From positions 1 through 27,440 of the IMG/VR virus record IMGVR_UViG_3300044653_000040: 27,440 bases of DNA. The stretch is one strand, 5' to 3'. The notes under the pieces are model-generated. The model did not search any database, was not told the DNA's origin, and saw nothing but the letters and a program-made list of their open reading frames with translations. This stretch comes from a virus. The number at the start of each line of letters is the position of its first letter. The first letter of the stretch is position 1. Of the stretch, positions 1-6,842 are shown piece by piece. Position numbers and translations under genes: made by a program.

Positions 1-5
1 AGTTC

Positions 6-251
6 GTGGCATGGCGCCCGCCCCGCGCGGCCGCCGCCGCGGCCGCGGCCAGGGACCGCCGGATCGCCGAACGGGAGGCTGCGGAGCTACGGCTATCCGC
101 TGACCGGCTACTGGGCGCGTTCGAGCCCGCGAGCGACGAGGGCCGGTGCCGTAACTGCGGAGGCAGCGACGACCCGAGCGGCGACGGCCACAAGAGCTGG
201 TGCGGCGTTGCTCCCGGCAAGATGTACGACCCCGAGCGAGGCCAGCCGTGA
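6..251 (+). CDS. Small Cys-containing protein, possibly 5'-truncated
   Basis: Unrecognised protein of 81 residues if the GTG at position 6 is the start. The frame is open to the window edge, so the gene may begin further left. It starts with an alanine-rich run and an arginine/glutamate-rich helical stretch. The second half has C-x2-C near residue 48 and another Cys-containing segment near residue 66, which could bind a metal. Its stop overlaps the GTG of the next small gene (GTGA), so it is probably translated with the two following genes, ending in the integrase. Function unknown; small Cys-rich proteins of this kind are common in actinophages. Confidence 0.55.
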   Translation: MAWRPPRAAAAAAAARDRRIAEREAAELRLSADRLLGAFEPASDEGRCRNCGGSDDPSGDGHKSWCGVAPGKMYDPERGQP

Positions 252-403
252 AGCGGTTTACGTTGACGCTGACGAACGGCGGGGAGTTCGTGGCCATGCA
301 GGAGGCCGACGAGGATTCGCTGCCCCGAGCCATCGGGGGTCTCGTGGTGGCACTGGTGCCCGGTGACCGGCTGGCAATCGAGTGCTACGCGGTGACGCCA
401 TGA
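248..403 (+). CDS. Hypothetical 51-residue protein upstream of integrase
   Basis: Short protein starting at a GTG that overlaps the previous stop (GTGA) and ending in ATGA with the integrase start. It reads as a compact beta-rich domain (MKRFTLTLTNGGEF near the start, then a hydrophobic GGLVVALV segment). No family recognised. I chose the GTG at 248 over a start at 200 because the extension only reads through the preceding gene in another frame. The double overlap suggests translational coupling to the integrase and argues that this is a real gene despite its size. Confidence 0.6.
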   Translation: MKRFTLTLTNGGEFVAMQEADEDSLPRAIGGLVVALVPGDRLAIECYAVTP

Positions 404-1896
404 CGCTCGGCGAGGCGATCATCTACCTGCGGTTGTCCGACTTTCGCGACGACGACGACCTGACGTTTACCGCCCGCGAGGAGGAGCTGCGCGGGCTCGC
501 TGACGAGCTGGGGCTGCACGTGCTCCGGGTGGCCATCGAGAACGACCTGAACGGCAACGGGTCCAAGGGGGCGAGCGCGTACAAGACCCCGGCGAAGGTG
601 GCCACCTCGACCGGGCTGATTACGTTCCGAACCGACCGCCCGGAGTTTGCCGGCGTGGCACTGGACCTCCAGCAGGGCGCGGCGCGGGTGCTCATCGTGA
701 GCGACGACAGCCGCATAGCGCGGAACGAGCGCGACGGCCTCGACCTGCTCGACGCCTGCAAGGTGAGCGGCGCGTCGGTGGTGTGCCCTGACGACGAGGG
801 GCGTCCGCGGCTGATCCTGACGGACGGCGGAACCCGCGAGGAGGTGGCGCGGTTCAAAGACCGGATCGCCGACGCGCGGCGGTACAGCGACGAGATCGCG
901 GCGAAGGTTCGGAAGGGGCGGCGCCGATGGGCGGGCCGCTCCTACGGCGGCGGGAGGCCGGGTTACGGGTTCGAGGTGGTGCCCGACACCGCCGAGCACG
1001 CCCGGAGGCTGGCCATCGTGGAGGCTGAGGCGGCCGAGCTGAGGCAGGCCGCTGAGCGGCTGCTGGCCGGGACGAGCCTCAAGTGGTGCGCGCAGGATCT
1101 CCGCGACCGCGAGGTAGCTACCAGGACGGGCGCCAAGTGGTCGGCCGGGTCGCTGCGGGACGCGCTGCTCAAGCCGAGCGTGGCCGGGCTGATCGGGAAC
1201 GGGCGCGGCGAGCTGGTTGACGCGCCCTGGCCACACATCATCGAGCCGGATGAGTGGTACCGGCTCCGCGCGCTGCTGACCGACCCGTCGCGGCGGACCA
1301 ACGCTGACCGCTCGAACGAACCCCGCTGGCTCGTGAGCGTGTTCGCCAGGTGCGGGGTGTGCGGGAAGCTGCTGCGGGTCGGCGGCGCCGGGCGCGGCCG
1401 GGGACCGGCGTACGTGGGCCAGGAGTGCGGGCACGTCCGGCGCGACGCCGCGAAGGTTGACGCCGTGGTGGAGGCGACGGTCCTCGGGCTGCTGGAGCAA
1501 CCGGCCGTGCTGGAGCGGCTGAGGCCCCCGGCTCGTCCGGGCGTGGATGTCGCGGCGCTGCGGGCCGAGCTGGGGAAGCTGGCGGATCAGCGGGACAGGT
1601 ACCTGCGGCTGGCGACGACGATCGAGCCGGATGACCTGGTGGTGATCCTTGGCGGGATCAAGCGGAGCCAGGACAAGATCGCCGAGCGGCTGGCGACGAG
1701 CGCGGCGGCGCCGGACCCGCTTGCGGAGTTCCGCGAGGCGCCCGTGCGGGCGGTGTGGGAAGCGCTCCCGATGCCGCGCCGCCGGGCCGTGGTGCAGAGG
1801 CTCATGGAGGCCGTGGTGATCGAGCCCGCCGGGCGCGGGAACGCTTTTGACCCGACCAAGGTCACGATGACCCCGCGTGAGGGCCTCGAAAGCTGA
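400..1896 (+). CDS. int: Large serine recombinase (phage integrase)
   Basis: Site-specific recombinase of the large serine family, 498 residues, expected to join attP and attB through a covalent Ser-DNA intermediate. The N-terminal resolvase domain shows Y9-x-R11-x-S13, with Ser13 as probable nucleophile, and the arginine-rich active-site motif SDDSRIARNERD at about 101-112. The Recombinase domain follows (about 185-310, including RPGYGFEV). A zinc beta-ribbon has C-x2-C near 318-321; its second half reads C-G-H near 342 rather than the usual C-x-x-C, so a histidine may be a ligand. A charged, probably coiled-coil segment lies at about 385-440. The ATG at 400 overlaps the upstream stop and is preferred to an in-frame ATG at 382. 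Length fits the family. Confidence 0.95.
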   Translation: MTLGEAIIYLRLSDFRDDDDLTFTAREEELRGLADELGLHVLRVAIENDLNGNGSKGASAYKTPAKVATSTGLITFRTDRPEFAGVALDLQQGAARVLIVSDDSRIARNERDGLDLLDACKVSGASVVCPDDEGRPRLILTDGGTREEVARFKDRIADARRYSDEIAAKVRKGRRRWAGRSYGGGRPGYGFEVVPDTAEHARRLAIVEAEAAELRQAAERLLAGTSLKWCAQDLRDREVATRTGAKWSAGSLRDALLKPSVAGLIGNGRGELVDAPWPHIIEPDEWYRLRALLTDPSRRTNADRSNEPRWLVSVFARCGVCGKLLRVGGAGRGRGPAYVGQECGHVRRDAAKVDAVVEATVLGLLEQPAVLERLRPPARPGVDVAALRAELGKLADQRDRYLRLATTIEPDDLVVILGGIKRSQDKIAERLATSAAAPDPLAEFREAPVRAVWEALPMPRRRAVVQRLMEAVVIEPAGRGNAFDPTKVTMTPREGLES

Positions 1897-2308
1897 TCCG
1901 GTAGAGCATAAACCGAGGGGCTGGCTGTTCGATAAGGCCCGTTCTAATTAGGCCGCTGACCTCGATGAATGCTCCCCATAAAGGTCTGGTGTGCTTACAT
2001 GGACCCGACCTAAGACGGGTCAGACGCGCTCTAGCGAACGGTGAGCGACACTTGACCGCAGAGTAACCAGGACATAGCGGGCCATAATGGGGGATTGACA
2101 CCCACTCGGGGGCCGGCTAAGAGTAGTGGACATGCTCTAACGACTGCACTTGGACGGTCGCTAAAAACCTCCAGCGGAACGACCAGCAGGCGAGACGCCT
2201 GCCACCCAGCACGGGTGTCGCCGACCAGGCGGGGGACGAGCCCCGTCAGCCCCCCGAATCCGGCGTCAGCCGCCGTGAGCGCGGCCGACTCGTGCCCTGG
2301 AGTGACCC
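1897..2308. other. Non-coding region after integrase; candidate attachment and control region
   Basis: About 410 bases with no convincing gene; visibly less GC-rich than the neighbouring coding DNA, and all ORFs here have poor codon use. It contains a dyad at 2002-2021 (GACCCG / CGGGTC with an 8-base centre), a perfect TTGACA at 2095-2100, and the leader of the XRE gene. Serine integrases usually have attP next to int, so this is the best candidate for attP, or for one hybrid att site if the sequence is a prophage. No exact core can be named from one sequence. Confidence 0.5.
2095..2123 (+). promoter_or_regulatory. Candidate sigma-70-type promoter
   Basis: A perfect -35 box TTGACA at 2095-2100 is followed after 17 bases by TAAGAG at 2118-2123, a weak -10 match. 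It would read towards the XRE gene at 2309, leaving a leader of about 180 bases. The -35 box is embedded in TTGACACCCACTCGGGGG, which resembles the repeats at 2669 and 2699, so the site may also be a repressor target. The strong -35 and weak -10 make this a tentative call. Confidence 0.35.
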
Positions 2309-2551
2309 TTGCCTGCAACCACCGCCGCGTCCGGCGGCGAAACCGACGCGCGCCTCTACGACCACGACAAGCTCCGAGCCTGGCGGGCTGAGTCCGGGAA
2401 GTCCCGAGAGCGGGTCTGCGCGGACCTCGAATTCAGCGCGGCGTGGCTCGCGGCGCTGGAGACCGGCCAGCACCGGGCGCGGCCGAGTGTCGAGATGATC
2501 GTCCGGCTCGCCCGGTACTACGGGCACCAGCCCGGCGAGCTGCTGCTATGA
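2309..2551 (+). CDS. XRE-family helix-turn-helix DNA-binding protein
   Basis: Probable transcriptional regulator of 80 residues with a Cro/CI-type fold: a short N-terminal arm, then the helix-turn-helix domain at about 18-80 (KLRAWRAESGKSRERVCADL, ending HQPGELLL). It consists almost only of the DNA-binding domain, as in Cro-like or small repressor proteins. The start is TTG at 2309: an in-frame stop lies at 2303 and GGAG at 2299-2302 sits six bases upstream, so TTG is well supported. It lies between the integrase and the recombination genes, where lysogeny regulators or recombination directionality factors usually sit. The next gene starts in its stop codon (ATGA). Confidence 0.85.
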   Translation: MPATTAASGGETDARLYDHDKLRAWRAESGKSRERVCADLEFSAAWLAALETGQHRARPSVEMIVRLARYYGHQPGELLL

Positions 2552-2808
2552 ACGGGCGACACCGCCGCGAGGAAGCCGACGAGGCCGCTCAGCGCGAGCA
2601 CGTCGAGGCCACCGTGGCGAGCTTCCCGCCGATCGGGCCGAAGACCGCCGATGATCTCGCGGTGCTCCTTGACACTTCTGGAGGGCCGATAGTTCCGCTG
2701 GACACTACTGGGGGTACACATGTGGATCATTCGGACGTAACGTGTCCGAAAGGTGAAGATCGTGAGGCCAGCGAACCTAATTCGCCTGGGGTGGGGATCG
2801 CGCCATGA
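2548..2808 (+). CDS. Hypothetical 86-residue protein overlapping regulatory repeats
   Basis: Reading frame linked by ATGA overlaps at both ends to the XRE gene and to the exonuclease gene. The first half is charged and helical (EEADEAAQREHVEATVA) with good GC3. The second half, from about residue 40, has mixed third positions and runs across two 17-base direct repeats and a 21-base palindrome. The repeats appear in the protein as LDTSGG and LDTTGG. Either the gene hosts control sites for the downstream operon or only its first part is a genuine coding sequence. No family recognised. Confidence 0.55.
   Translation: MNGRHRREEADEAAQREHVEATVASFPPIGPKTADDLAVLLDTSGGPIVPLDTTGGTHVDHSDVTCPKGEDREASEPNSPGVGIAP
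2668..2714 (+). repeat. Two 17-base direct repeats, 30 bases apart (operator-like)
   Basis: TTGACACTTCTGGAGGG at 2669-2685 and TGGACACTACTGGGGGT at 2699-2715 match at 13 of 17 positions and are spaced by 30 bases, close to three helical turns. A third related sequence, TTGACACCCACTCGGGGG, is at 2095. Spacing and position next to a repressor-like gene suggest tandem protein-binding sites. They overlap the 3' half of the 86-residue reading frame, so a duplicated peptide motif is the alternative explanation. Confidence 0.4.
2730..2750. promoter_or_regulatory. 21-base inverted repeat (possible operator)
   Basis: A perfect dyad with 7-base arms TTCGGAC and GTCCGAA around a 7-base centre, 55 bases before the exonuclease start. 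It is not followed by a T-run, so it is more like an operator for a dimeric regulator than a terminator. The surrounding DNA is less GC-rich than the genes on either side. Confidence 0.4.
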
Positions 2809-3617
2809 CCGTCACGCGACGGCGTTTCGGCCGGAACGGTTACGCCTGGTACATGAATGGCGTCAAGGTGCCAGGCGTGACTCAAGTAACCCGTATGCTG
2901 CCCAGCCAGAACCTCATCGACTGGGCCGCGAACACCACCGCTGACTACGCGATCGACCACCTCAAGCAACTGACGGAGATGGCGCCATCGGTCGCGCTGA
3001 ACACGCTCAAGCGAGCCCGCTACGAGGTCACCGACCCGGCGAAGCGGCGCGGGACCGAGGTCCACAAGATCGCTGAGCCCGCGATCCGGGGCGAGCCCGT
3101 TCGGATGGATCTCGTGCCGCTGGAGCTGCGCGGGTACGTCGAGGCGTACATGGACTTCCTCGACGCGGTGAACCCGGCGCCGGTCGCGGTCGAGCTGCCC
3201 ATCGGGTCCAAGAAGCACCGCTACTGCGGGCAGACCGACCTCATCGCCGACCTGCCCCCGGTGAGCTGGGACGGCCAGGTACTCCCCGCCGACCGCTGGC
3301 TCCTCGACCTCAAGACCGGCGAGAAGGGCGTCTACCCCGAAGCGGCGCTACAGCTCTGCGGCTACCAGCACGGCGACCTGTTCGTCCCGCCCGAGGACCC
3401 CGGCGAGGAACGGCCACTCGAGTGGCTCAAGATCGGGCGGTGCGGCGTCGTCCACCTGTCGTCGGACGCCTGGGAGCTGCGGCCGGTCGAGACCGGCCCG
3501 GAGGTCTGGAAGTTCTTCCAATACCTGCTCTGGATGCACAAGAAGCAAGACGCCATGAAGCAATGGATCGGTTCGCCTATCGAGCCGATCGCGGCTGAGC
3601 TGGCGGAAGTCCTATGA
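2805..3617 (+). CDS. RecB/Cas4-like PD-(D/E)XK exonuclease (phage recombination exonuclease)
   Basis: 270-residue nuclease expected to resect double-stranded DNA ends for single-strand annealing. Its motifs are in the order typical of RecB-family nucleases: RGTEVHKIAE with His87, Glu130 in VAVELPI, Asp145 in GQTDLIA, Asp168-Leu-Lys170 in LLDLKTG, and Gln183 in ALQLCGY. All expected catalytic residues are present. The ATG at 2805 overlaps the previous stop (ATGA). The next complete gene encodes a RecT-like annealing protein, the usual partner, so the two probably form an exonuclease/annealase pair like RecE-RecT. No second domain is visible. Confidence 0.88.
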   Translation: MTVTRRRFGRNGYAWYMNGVKVPGVTQVTRMLPSQNLIDWAANTTADYAIDHLKQLTEMAPSVALNTLKRARYEVTDPAKRRGTEVHKIAEPAIRGEPVRMDLVPLELRGYVEAYMDFLDAVNPAPVAVELPIGSKKHRYCGQTDLIADLPPVSWDGQVLPADRWLLDLKTGEKGVYPEAALQLCGYQHGDLFVPPEDPGEERPLEWLKIGRCGVVHLSSDAWELRPVETGPEVWKFFQYLLWMHKKQDAMKQWIGSPIEPIAAELAEVL

Positions 3618-3625
3618 CGACAACT

Positions 3626-3662
3626 GGCGGCGGGCGCCCGCTCCATACGCGCACCCGCCGCC
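3626..3662 (+). terminator. GC-rich hairpin after the exonuclease gene
   Basis: Perfect 9-base arms GGCGGCGGG (3626-3634) and CCCGCCGCC (3654-3662) enclose a 19-base loop, eight bases after the exonuclease stop. There is no T-run, as is common for terminators of high-GC actinobacteria. It may terminate or attenuate transcription between the exonuclease and the RecT-like gene, or act as an RNA-stability element. Confidence 0.4.
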
Positions 3663-3757
3663 TCAGCTCAAGCTCGTGCCCCGAATACCCGCCCGGTCAA
3701 GCCAGCAAAGGAGCGTTAGCCGATGAGGCCGATGATATCTGACCGGACCCTGGCATT

Positions 3758-4804
3758 ATGGCAGCCGGAAGCGGCGGCGAGCTGGTGTCGATGCAGGAAT
3801 GGGCACTGGAAGCCGAGGCCGCCGCCAACATCGCGAAGGCTCTCGCGCCGACAGACTTCGTGCCCGACTCGCTGCGGCGCTACCAGAACCCGGACGAGCG
3901 AGATCCGCGGAAGCGCGTCCTCGACTACGACGCCACGGTGCAGACCGTCGCGGCGGTCCTCCTGGCCGGCCAGGAGCTAGGGTTCCGGCCGATGGCGTCG
4001 CTGCGGGCGTTCACGATCATCCGGGGCACCGTGGCGATGTACGCGGTCGCGGCCCGAGCGCTCCTGCTCCACAACGGCCATGAGGTGATCGTGGTCGAGT
4101 CCACCAGTCAGCGCGCGGTCGTGCGAGCCCGCCGGGCCGACTCGGACCAGTGGCAGATGTCGATGTGGGACATCCCTCGCGCTCGGGAGGCCAAGCTCTA
4201 TCCGGGCCACCCGGACGGCAACTGGTCGCGCCAGCCTAAGTCGATGCTGGTCGCCAGGGCCACCGCCGAGGCGTCCCGGTGGGTCGCGGCTGACGCGATG
4301 CTCGGCCTGCCGATGTTTGTCGAGGAGGTCGAGGACGGCGGGATGTACGACCCGCTGTCGATCGAGGCCGCCCCGGCGCCCGAGGGTCCACCCGCGAAGG
4401 CCGCTCCCGCCGCGCCCGTGACCAAGCAGCGGAAGCGTCAGCCGCCGAGGGCGGCGCTGCCATCGGCGCCGCCGTCCGCGGATCAGCCGCCGCCGCCGGT
4501 CGCGCCGGTCGCGGCCGAGACCGTGGCCAACGTCCCGATGCCGACCAGGCCCATGATGGCCAAGCTCCACGCTGGCCTCAAGGATCTCCAGATCACCGAC
4601 CGGGACTCCGGGCTGGCTCTGCTGACCGCGTGGGTCGGCCGGAAGATCGAGAGCACGTCAGACCTGAACCGCGAGGAGATGAACGTCGTCCTGACCCGGA
4701 TCACGTCGCTCCTCACGATCGCGGCGCGGCCGAAGGAAGGCGGCGACGATGACCAGCCGGACCCGCCGCCGCCTGACGAAGACCTCGAAGCCAACCCGCC
4801 ATGA
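3758..4804 (+). CDS. RecT-like single-strand annealing protein
   Basis: 348-residue protein expected to pair complementary single strands made by the neighbouring exonuclease. The N-terminal 190 residues match the actinophage RecT-like pattern: FVPDSLRRY, VAAVLLAGQELGFRPMASLRAF, MYAVAARALLLHNGHEV, then a W-x-R-QPKSMLVARATAE segment. A Pro/Ala-rich linker (about 205-260) leads to a C-terminal helical domain (about 265-325: ITDRDSGLALLTAWVGRKIES), then an acidic tail. The start is uncertain: ATG 3758 has no clear ribosome site, while AAAGGAG at 3707-3713 serves ATG 3723 in another frame. That frame reads a plausible N-terminus (ISDRTLALWQPEAA), so a frameshift near 3765-3780 is possible. Confidence 0.82.
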   Translation: MAAGSGGELVSMQEWALEAEAAANIAKALAPTDFVPDSLRRYQNPDERDPRKRVLDYDATVQTVAAVLLAGQELGFRPMASLRAFTIIRGTVAMYAVAARALLLHNGHEVIVVESTSQRAVVRARRADSDQWQMSMWDIPRAREAKLYPGHPDGNWSRQPKSMLVARATAEASRWVAADAMLGLPMFVEEVEDGGMYDPLSIEAAPAPEGPPAKAAPAAPVTKQRKRQPPRAALPSAPPSADQPPPPVAPVAAETVANVPMPTRPMMAKLHAGLKDLQITDRDSGLALLTAWVGRKIESTSDLNREEMNVVLTRITSLLTIAARPKEGGDDDQPDPPPPDEDLEANPP

Positions 4805-5034
4805 CGCCGTGGGAGAAACGGGTCCGCCGGGAGCTGGAGCAGGCAGCCGCCGAGATCCAGCCGACCAAGACCCTCGCCGACCTCCAAGAGCTGATCCGCT
4901 GCCGACGCTGCGGCTGGAGCCCGTGCATGTGCTGTCCGGGCTGCGGCTGGGCTCCCGACTCGTGGTGTCCCGCCTGCGGCTCGTGCGGCTGCCCCGACAA
5001 CCCGCCGACCTGTGAAGGGCTGTGTCCCCTATGA
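4801..5034 (+). CDS. Cysteine-rich zinc-finger-like protein
   Basis: 77 residues in two parts: a charged helical N-terminus (about 1-32) and a C-terminal segment with twelve cysteines in about 40 residues. These are arranged as repeated C-x2-C and C-x-C pairs with tryptophans and glycines between them (RCRRCGWSP, CCPGCGWAP, SWCPACGSCGCP). This looks like one or two compact zinc ribbons. The ATG overlaps the stop of the RecT-like gene (ATGA), so the protein probably belongs to the recombination operon. It might bind DNA or a protein partner; no named family recognised. Confidence 0.75.
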   Translation: MTPWEKRVRRELEQAAAEIQPTKTLADLQELIRCRRCGWSPCMCCPGCGWAPDSWCPACGSCGCPDNPPTCEGLCPL

Positions 5035-5114
5035 CCGCGATCACGATCCAGAAGACCCCCGACATGTGGAGATCGTGTGGAGACGACGTGAAGACCGCGT
5101 GGAGTCCCCGATGA
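5031..5114 (+). CDS. Possible 27-residue peptide between coupled genes
   Basis: A tiny frame joined by ATGA overlaps to the gene before (5031) and the gene after (5111). It begins MTAITIQKTPDMW, and the next gene begins MTAIQTH, so the two starts look like a local duplication of about a dozen bases. It may be a real micro-gene, a remnant of the duplication, or simply a ribosome bridge that keeps the operon coupled. Codon bias cannot decide at this length. The alternative is that the next gene starts upstream at GTG 5012. Confidence 0.35.
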   Translation: MTAITIQKTPDMWRSCGDDVKTAWSPR

Positions 5115-5353
5115 CCGCGATCCAGACTCACCCGTGCCCGACCCGCCGATGCGTCCGCGAGGTACCTGAGCACCTCCTGATGTGCGGCATCCACTGGCGG
5201 ATGGTCCCGCCCGCGATCCAGCGGGCCGTGAACCTCGCCTACGACCACGGAGCGGGCAAAGGCTCGCTCGCGCTGCTGGCCGCTCAATCCAGCGCTATCC
5301 GGGCCGTGAACGGCCTGCTCGTCAATTCAACCGAAGGGGAATCCCGTGCCTAA
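5111..5353 (+). CDS. Small Cys/His phage protein
   Basis: 80-residue protein with a C-x4-C ... C-x2-H arrangement (HPCPTRRCV, then LMCGIHW) followed by a conserved-looking helical part (VPPAIQRAVNLAYDHGAGKGS, AIRAV). Small proteins with this pattern are frequent in the early regions of actinophages and have no established function; a zinc-stabilised fold is likely. ATG 5111 overlaps the preceding tiny frame (ATGA). The 3' end overlaps the next gene by eight bases. Confidence 0.7.
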   Translation: MTAIQTHPCPTRRCVREVPEHLLMCGIHWRMVPPAIQRAVNLAYDHGAGKGSLALLAAQSSAIRAVNGLLVNSTEGESRA

Positions 5354-5732
5354 CGTCAAGACAAACGCCATCCTGCCGAAGGGCGAGGAGAACGGGCTGG
5401 CGCCGATCGCCGCCGACCTCCAGGCGAACCCTCGCAAGCTGCGGGCGGTGCTCGGGATCGTGGACGCCAAGCGCGGCAACATCGACTATGACACCGATGA
5501 GGAGCTGGTCACCGTCCGGTTCCGCCGGATAGAGCTGCTGCTGCCGATCGACCTGGGCGCGGCCGAGAAGCTGATCCGGCGGTCGCTGGAGGCCCGTTCC
5601 GGTCAGACCACCCTCGACCTTGACCTGGAGGACGAGATCCGGCAGGCGTTCGACTCGATGGCCGAGCCGGACAGCCCCGACGATCCCGACGAGCCGAAGG
5701 GCGGCAAGGGCACGAAGGGCGGCAAGTCGTGA
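5346..5732 (+). CDS. Hypothetical acidic early protein
   Basis: 128 residues; not recognised. It has a central mixed alpha/beta region (residues about 20-85, with DTDEELVTVRFRRIELLLPIDLG), then an acidic helix, and a flexible tail rich in Asp, Pro, Gly and Lys. The GTG start at 5346 has a good ribosome site (AGGGGA about seven bases upstream) and overlaps the previous gene by eight bases. It belongs to the chain of coupled early genes following the recombination set. Confidence 0.72.
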   Translation: MPNVKTNAILPKGEENGLAPIAADLQANPRKLRAVLGIVDAKRGNIDYDTDEELVTVRFRRIELLLPIDLGAAEKLIRRSLEARSGQTTLDLDLEDEIRQAFDSMAEPDSPDDPDEPKGGKGTKGGKS

Positions 5733-6259
5733 GCCTCAGCCCGAACACGGCCGCCGCCGCCGCCGCCGCTATCCGGCGAGGCCACAAGGCGCCGGGTCAC
5801 GACGACGGCGACGCCTGCGAGGAGCTGGCCAGCCGCCTCGACCGCGAGACCAGCGAACCGAGCTGGGAGCAGGCTGAGCCGACGTTCCCGGACATGCCGC
5901 TGACGCCGCTGGAGATGGCGCGGGAGTGGTCTAAGCGGGTCGGCCAGATCGCCGAGCACTACGAGCGGCGGGAGCGGGCCGAGCCCGGTTTCGGCCGGAT
6001 GGAGGCCCGGATCGAGGGCGCCGGGCGCCAGCAGTTCGAGGCCGCTCAGATGGCCAGCTACATGGCTACCGTGTCGATCGCGGAGGATCTGCACCGGGTC
6101 GTCGCCATCATGACCGGCGAGGCCGCCGGGCTCCTCGATGAGAAGTGGGCGCGCGAGGCCGGTCAGCGCAGCGGAGCGGTAGACGACGCTCGGGCCACCC
6201 GCGAGCACATGAGGGACTGGACCGGCGGCGGTTCTGCGCACCTGGGCGAGGAACCGTGA
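5729..6259 (+). CDS. Hypothetical helical early protein
   Basis: 176 residues; not recognised. After a seven-alanine run near residue 8 the protein is hydrophilic and mainly helical; the stretch from about residue 70 to 135 (LTPLEMAREWSKRVGQIAEH through MATVSIAEDLHRVVAIM) may form coiled coils. The GTG start overlaps the previous stop (GTGA) and the 3' end overlaps the next start the same way. Context suggests a role in early replication or recombination, but nothing in the sequence shows which. Confidence 0.7.
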   Translation: MSLSPNTAAAAAAAIRRGHKAPGHDDGDACEELASRLDRETSEPSWEQAEPTFPDMPLTPLEMAREWSKRVGQIAEHYERRERAEPGFGRMEARIEGAGRQQFEAAQMASYMATVSIAEDLHRVVAIMTGEAAGLLDEKWAREAGQRSGAVDDARATREHMRDWTGGGSAHLGEEP

Positions 6260-6483
6260 CCGGGCTGGGCTCCCCCGACCGCGAGCTTGGTTTCCGGGGG
6301 ATGATCGAGGCCGGGTTCTCGCCGAGGGAGGCGTGGGACGAGTGCCGCAAGGCCGCGCGAGACCCCGAGGCCCGCGCCATCATCGACCTGATGGGCCGCT
6401 CCGAGGAGGGCCGCGAGGCGCTCCAGTGGTCCCGTGATCAGTGGGCCACGTACGGCCTGAATCCACCGTGGGAGAATCCATGA
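6256..6483 (+). CDS. Hypothetical 75-residue protein
   Basis: Small charged protein, predicted helical, with ELGFRGMIEAGFSPREAWDECRK near the N-terminus and WATYGLNPPWENP at the end. No family recognised. I took the GTG at 6256 because it overlaps the previous stop (GTGA); a longer start at 6145 would only read through the preceding gene. It ends in ATGA with the next gene, so it belongs to the same translationally coupled series. Confidence 0.68.
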   Translation: MTGLGSPDRELGFRGMIEAGFSPREAWDECRKAARDPEARAIIDLMGRSEEGREALQWSRDQWATYGLNPPWENP

Positions 6484-6842
6484 GCCCGCTACCGCCGGTC
6501 CCGCCGGACCTTGAGCACTCCACGATGAGCCTGGTGCGGGCGCTCCGCGGAGTCCCGAAGCCGAGCGTCCCCGAGGCGATGATCCAGCGCGCCGAGGCCG
6601 GCTATTACCACGACTACCTGTCGCCTCTGGCGCTGCCCGAGATGGCGCTCTACAACGAGCTGCGGGCGCTCGCCAATGCCCCGACGAGGAAGGGCACCGA
6701 GTCCCGCGCGGCCATCCTGGCGATCATGGAGGAAGTGATCGACGGTCACTTCGACGCGAGCACCGCCGAGTCCGATGCGTGGGCCAGGAGCCCGGAGGGC
6801 AAGCGAGCGTTCCTCGCGCTGACCAAGGGCAAGAAGCCGTGA
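6480..6842 (+). CDS. Hypothetical 120-residue protein
   Basis: Unrecognised protein, mostly helical after a proline-rich start (SPLPPVPPDLEHS), with several conserved-looking hydrophobic positions (YYHDYLSPLALPEMALYNEL). The C-terminus is basic (LALTKGKKP). The ATG at 6480 overlaps the previous stop and its own stop overlaps the GTG of the next gene. The continuous chain of overlaps from 4801 to 7087 argues that these genes are one polycistronic unit. Confidence 0.68.
   Translation: MSPLPPVPPDLEHSTMSLVRALRGVPKPSVPEAMIQRAEAGYYHDYLSPLALPEMALYNELRALANAPTRKGTESRAAILAIMEEVIDGHFDASTAESDAWARSPEGKRAFLALTKGKKP

Noticed and set aside
385-1500. Long minus-strand frame opposite the integrase
   Set aside because: Antisense shadow of a well-supported recombinase gene, a usual effect of very high GC third positions.
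1897-1960. Possible tRNA-like fold just after the integrase
   Set aside because: A TTCGA-like stretch is present, but no consistent cloverleaf, acceptor stem or anticodon loop could be drawn.
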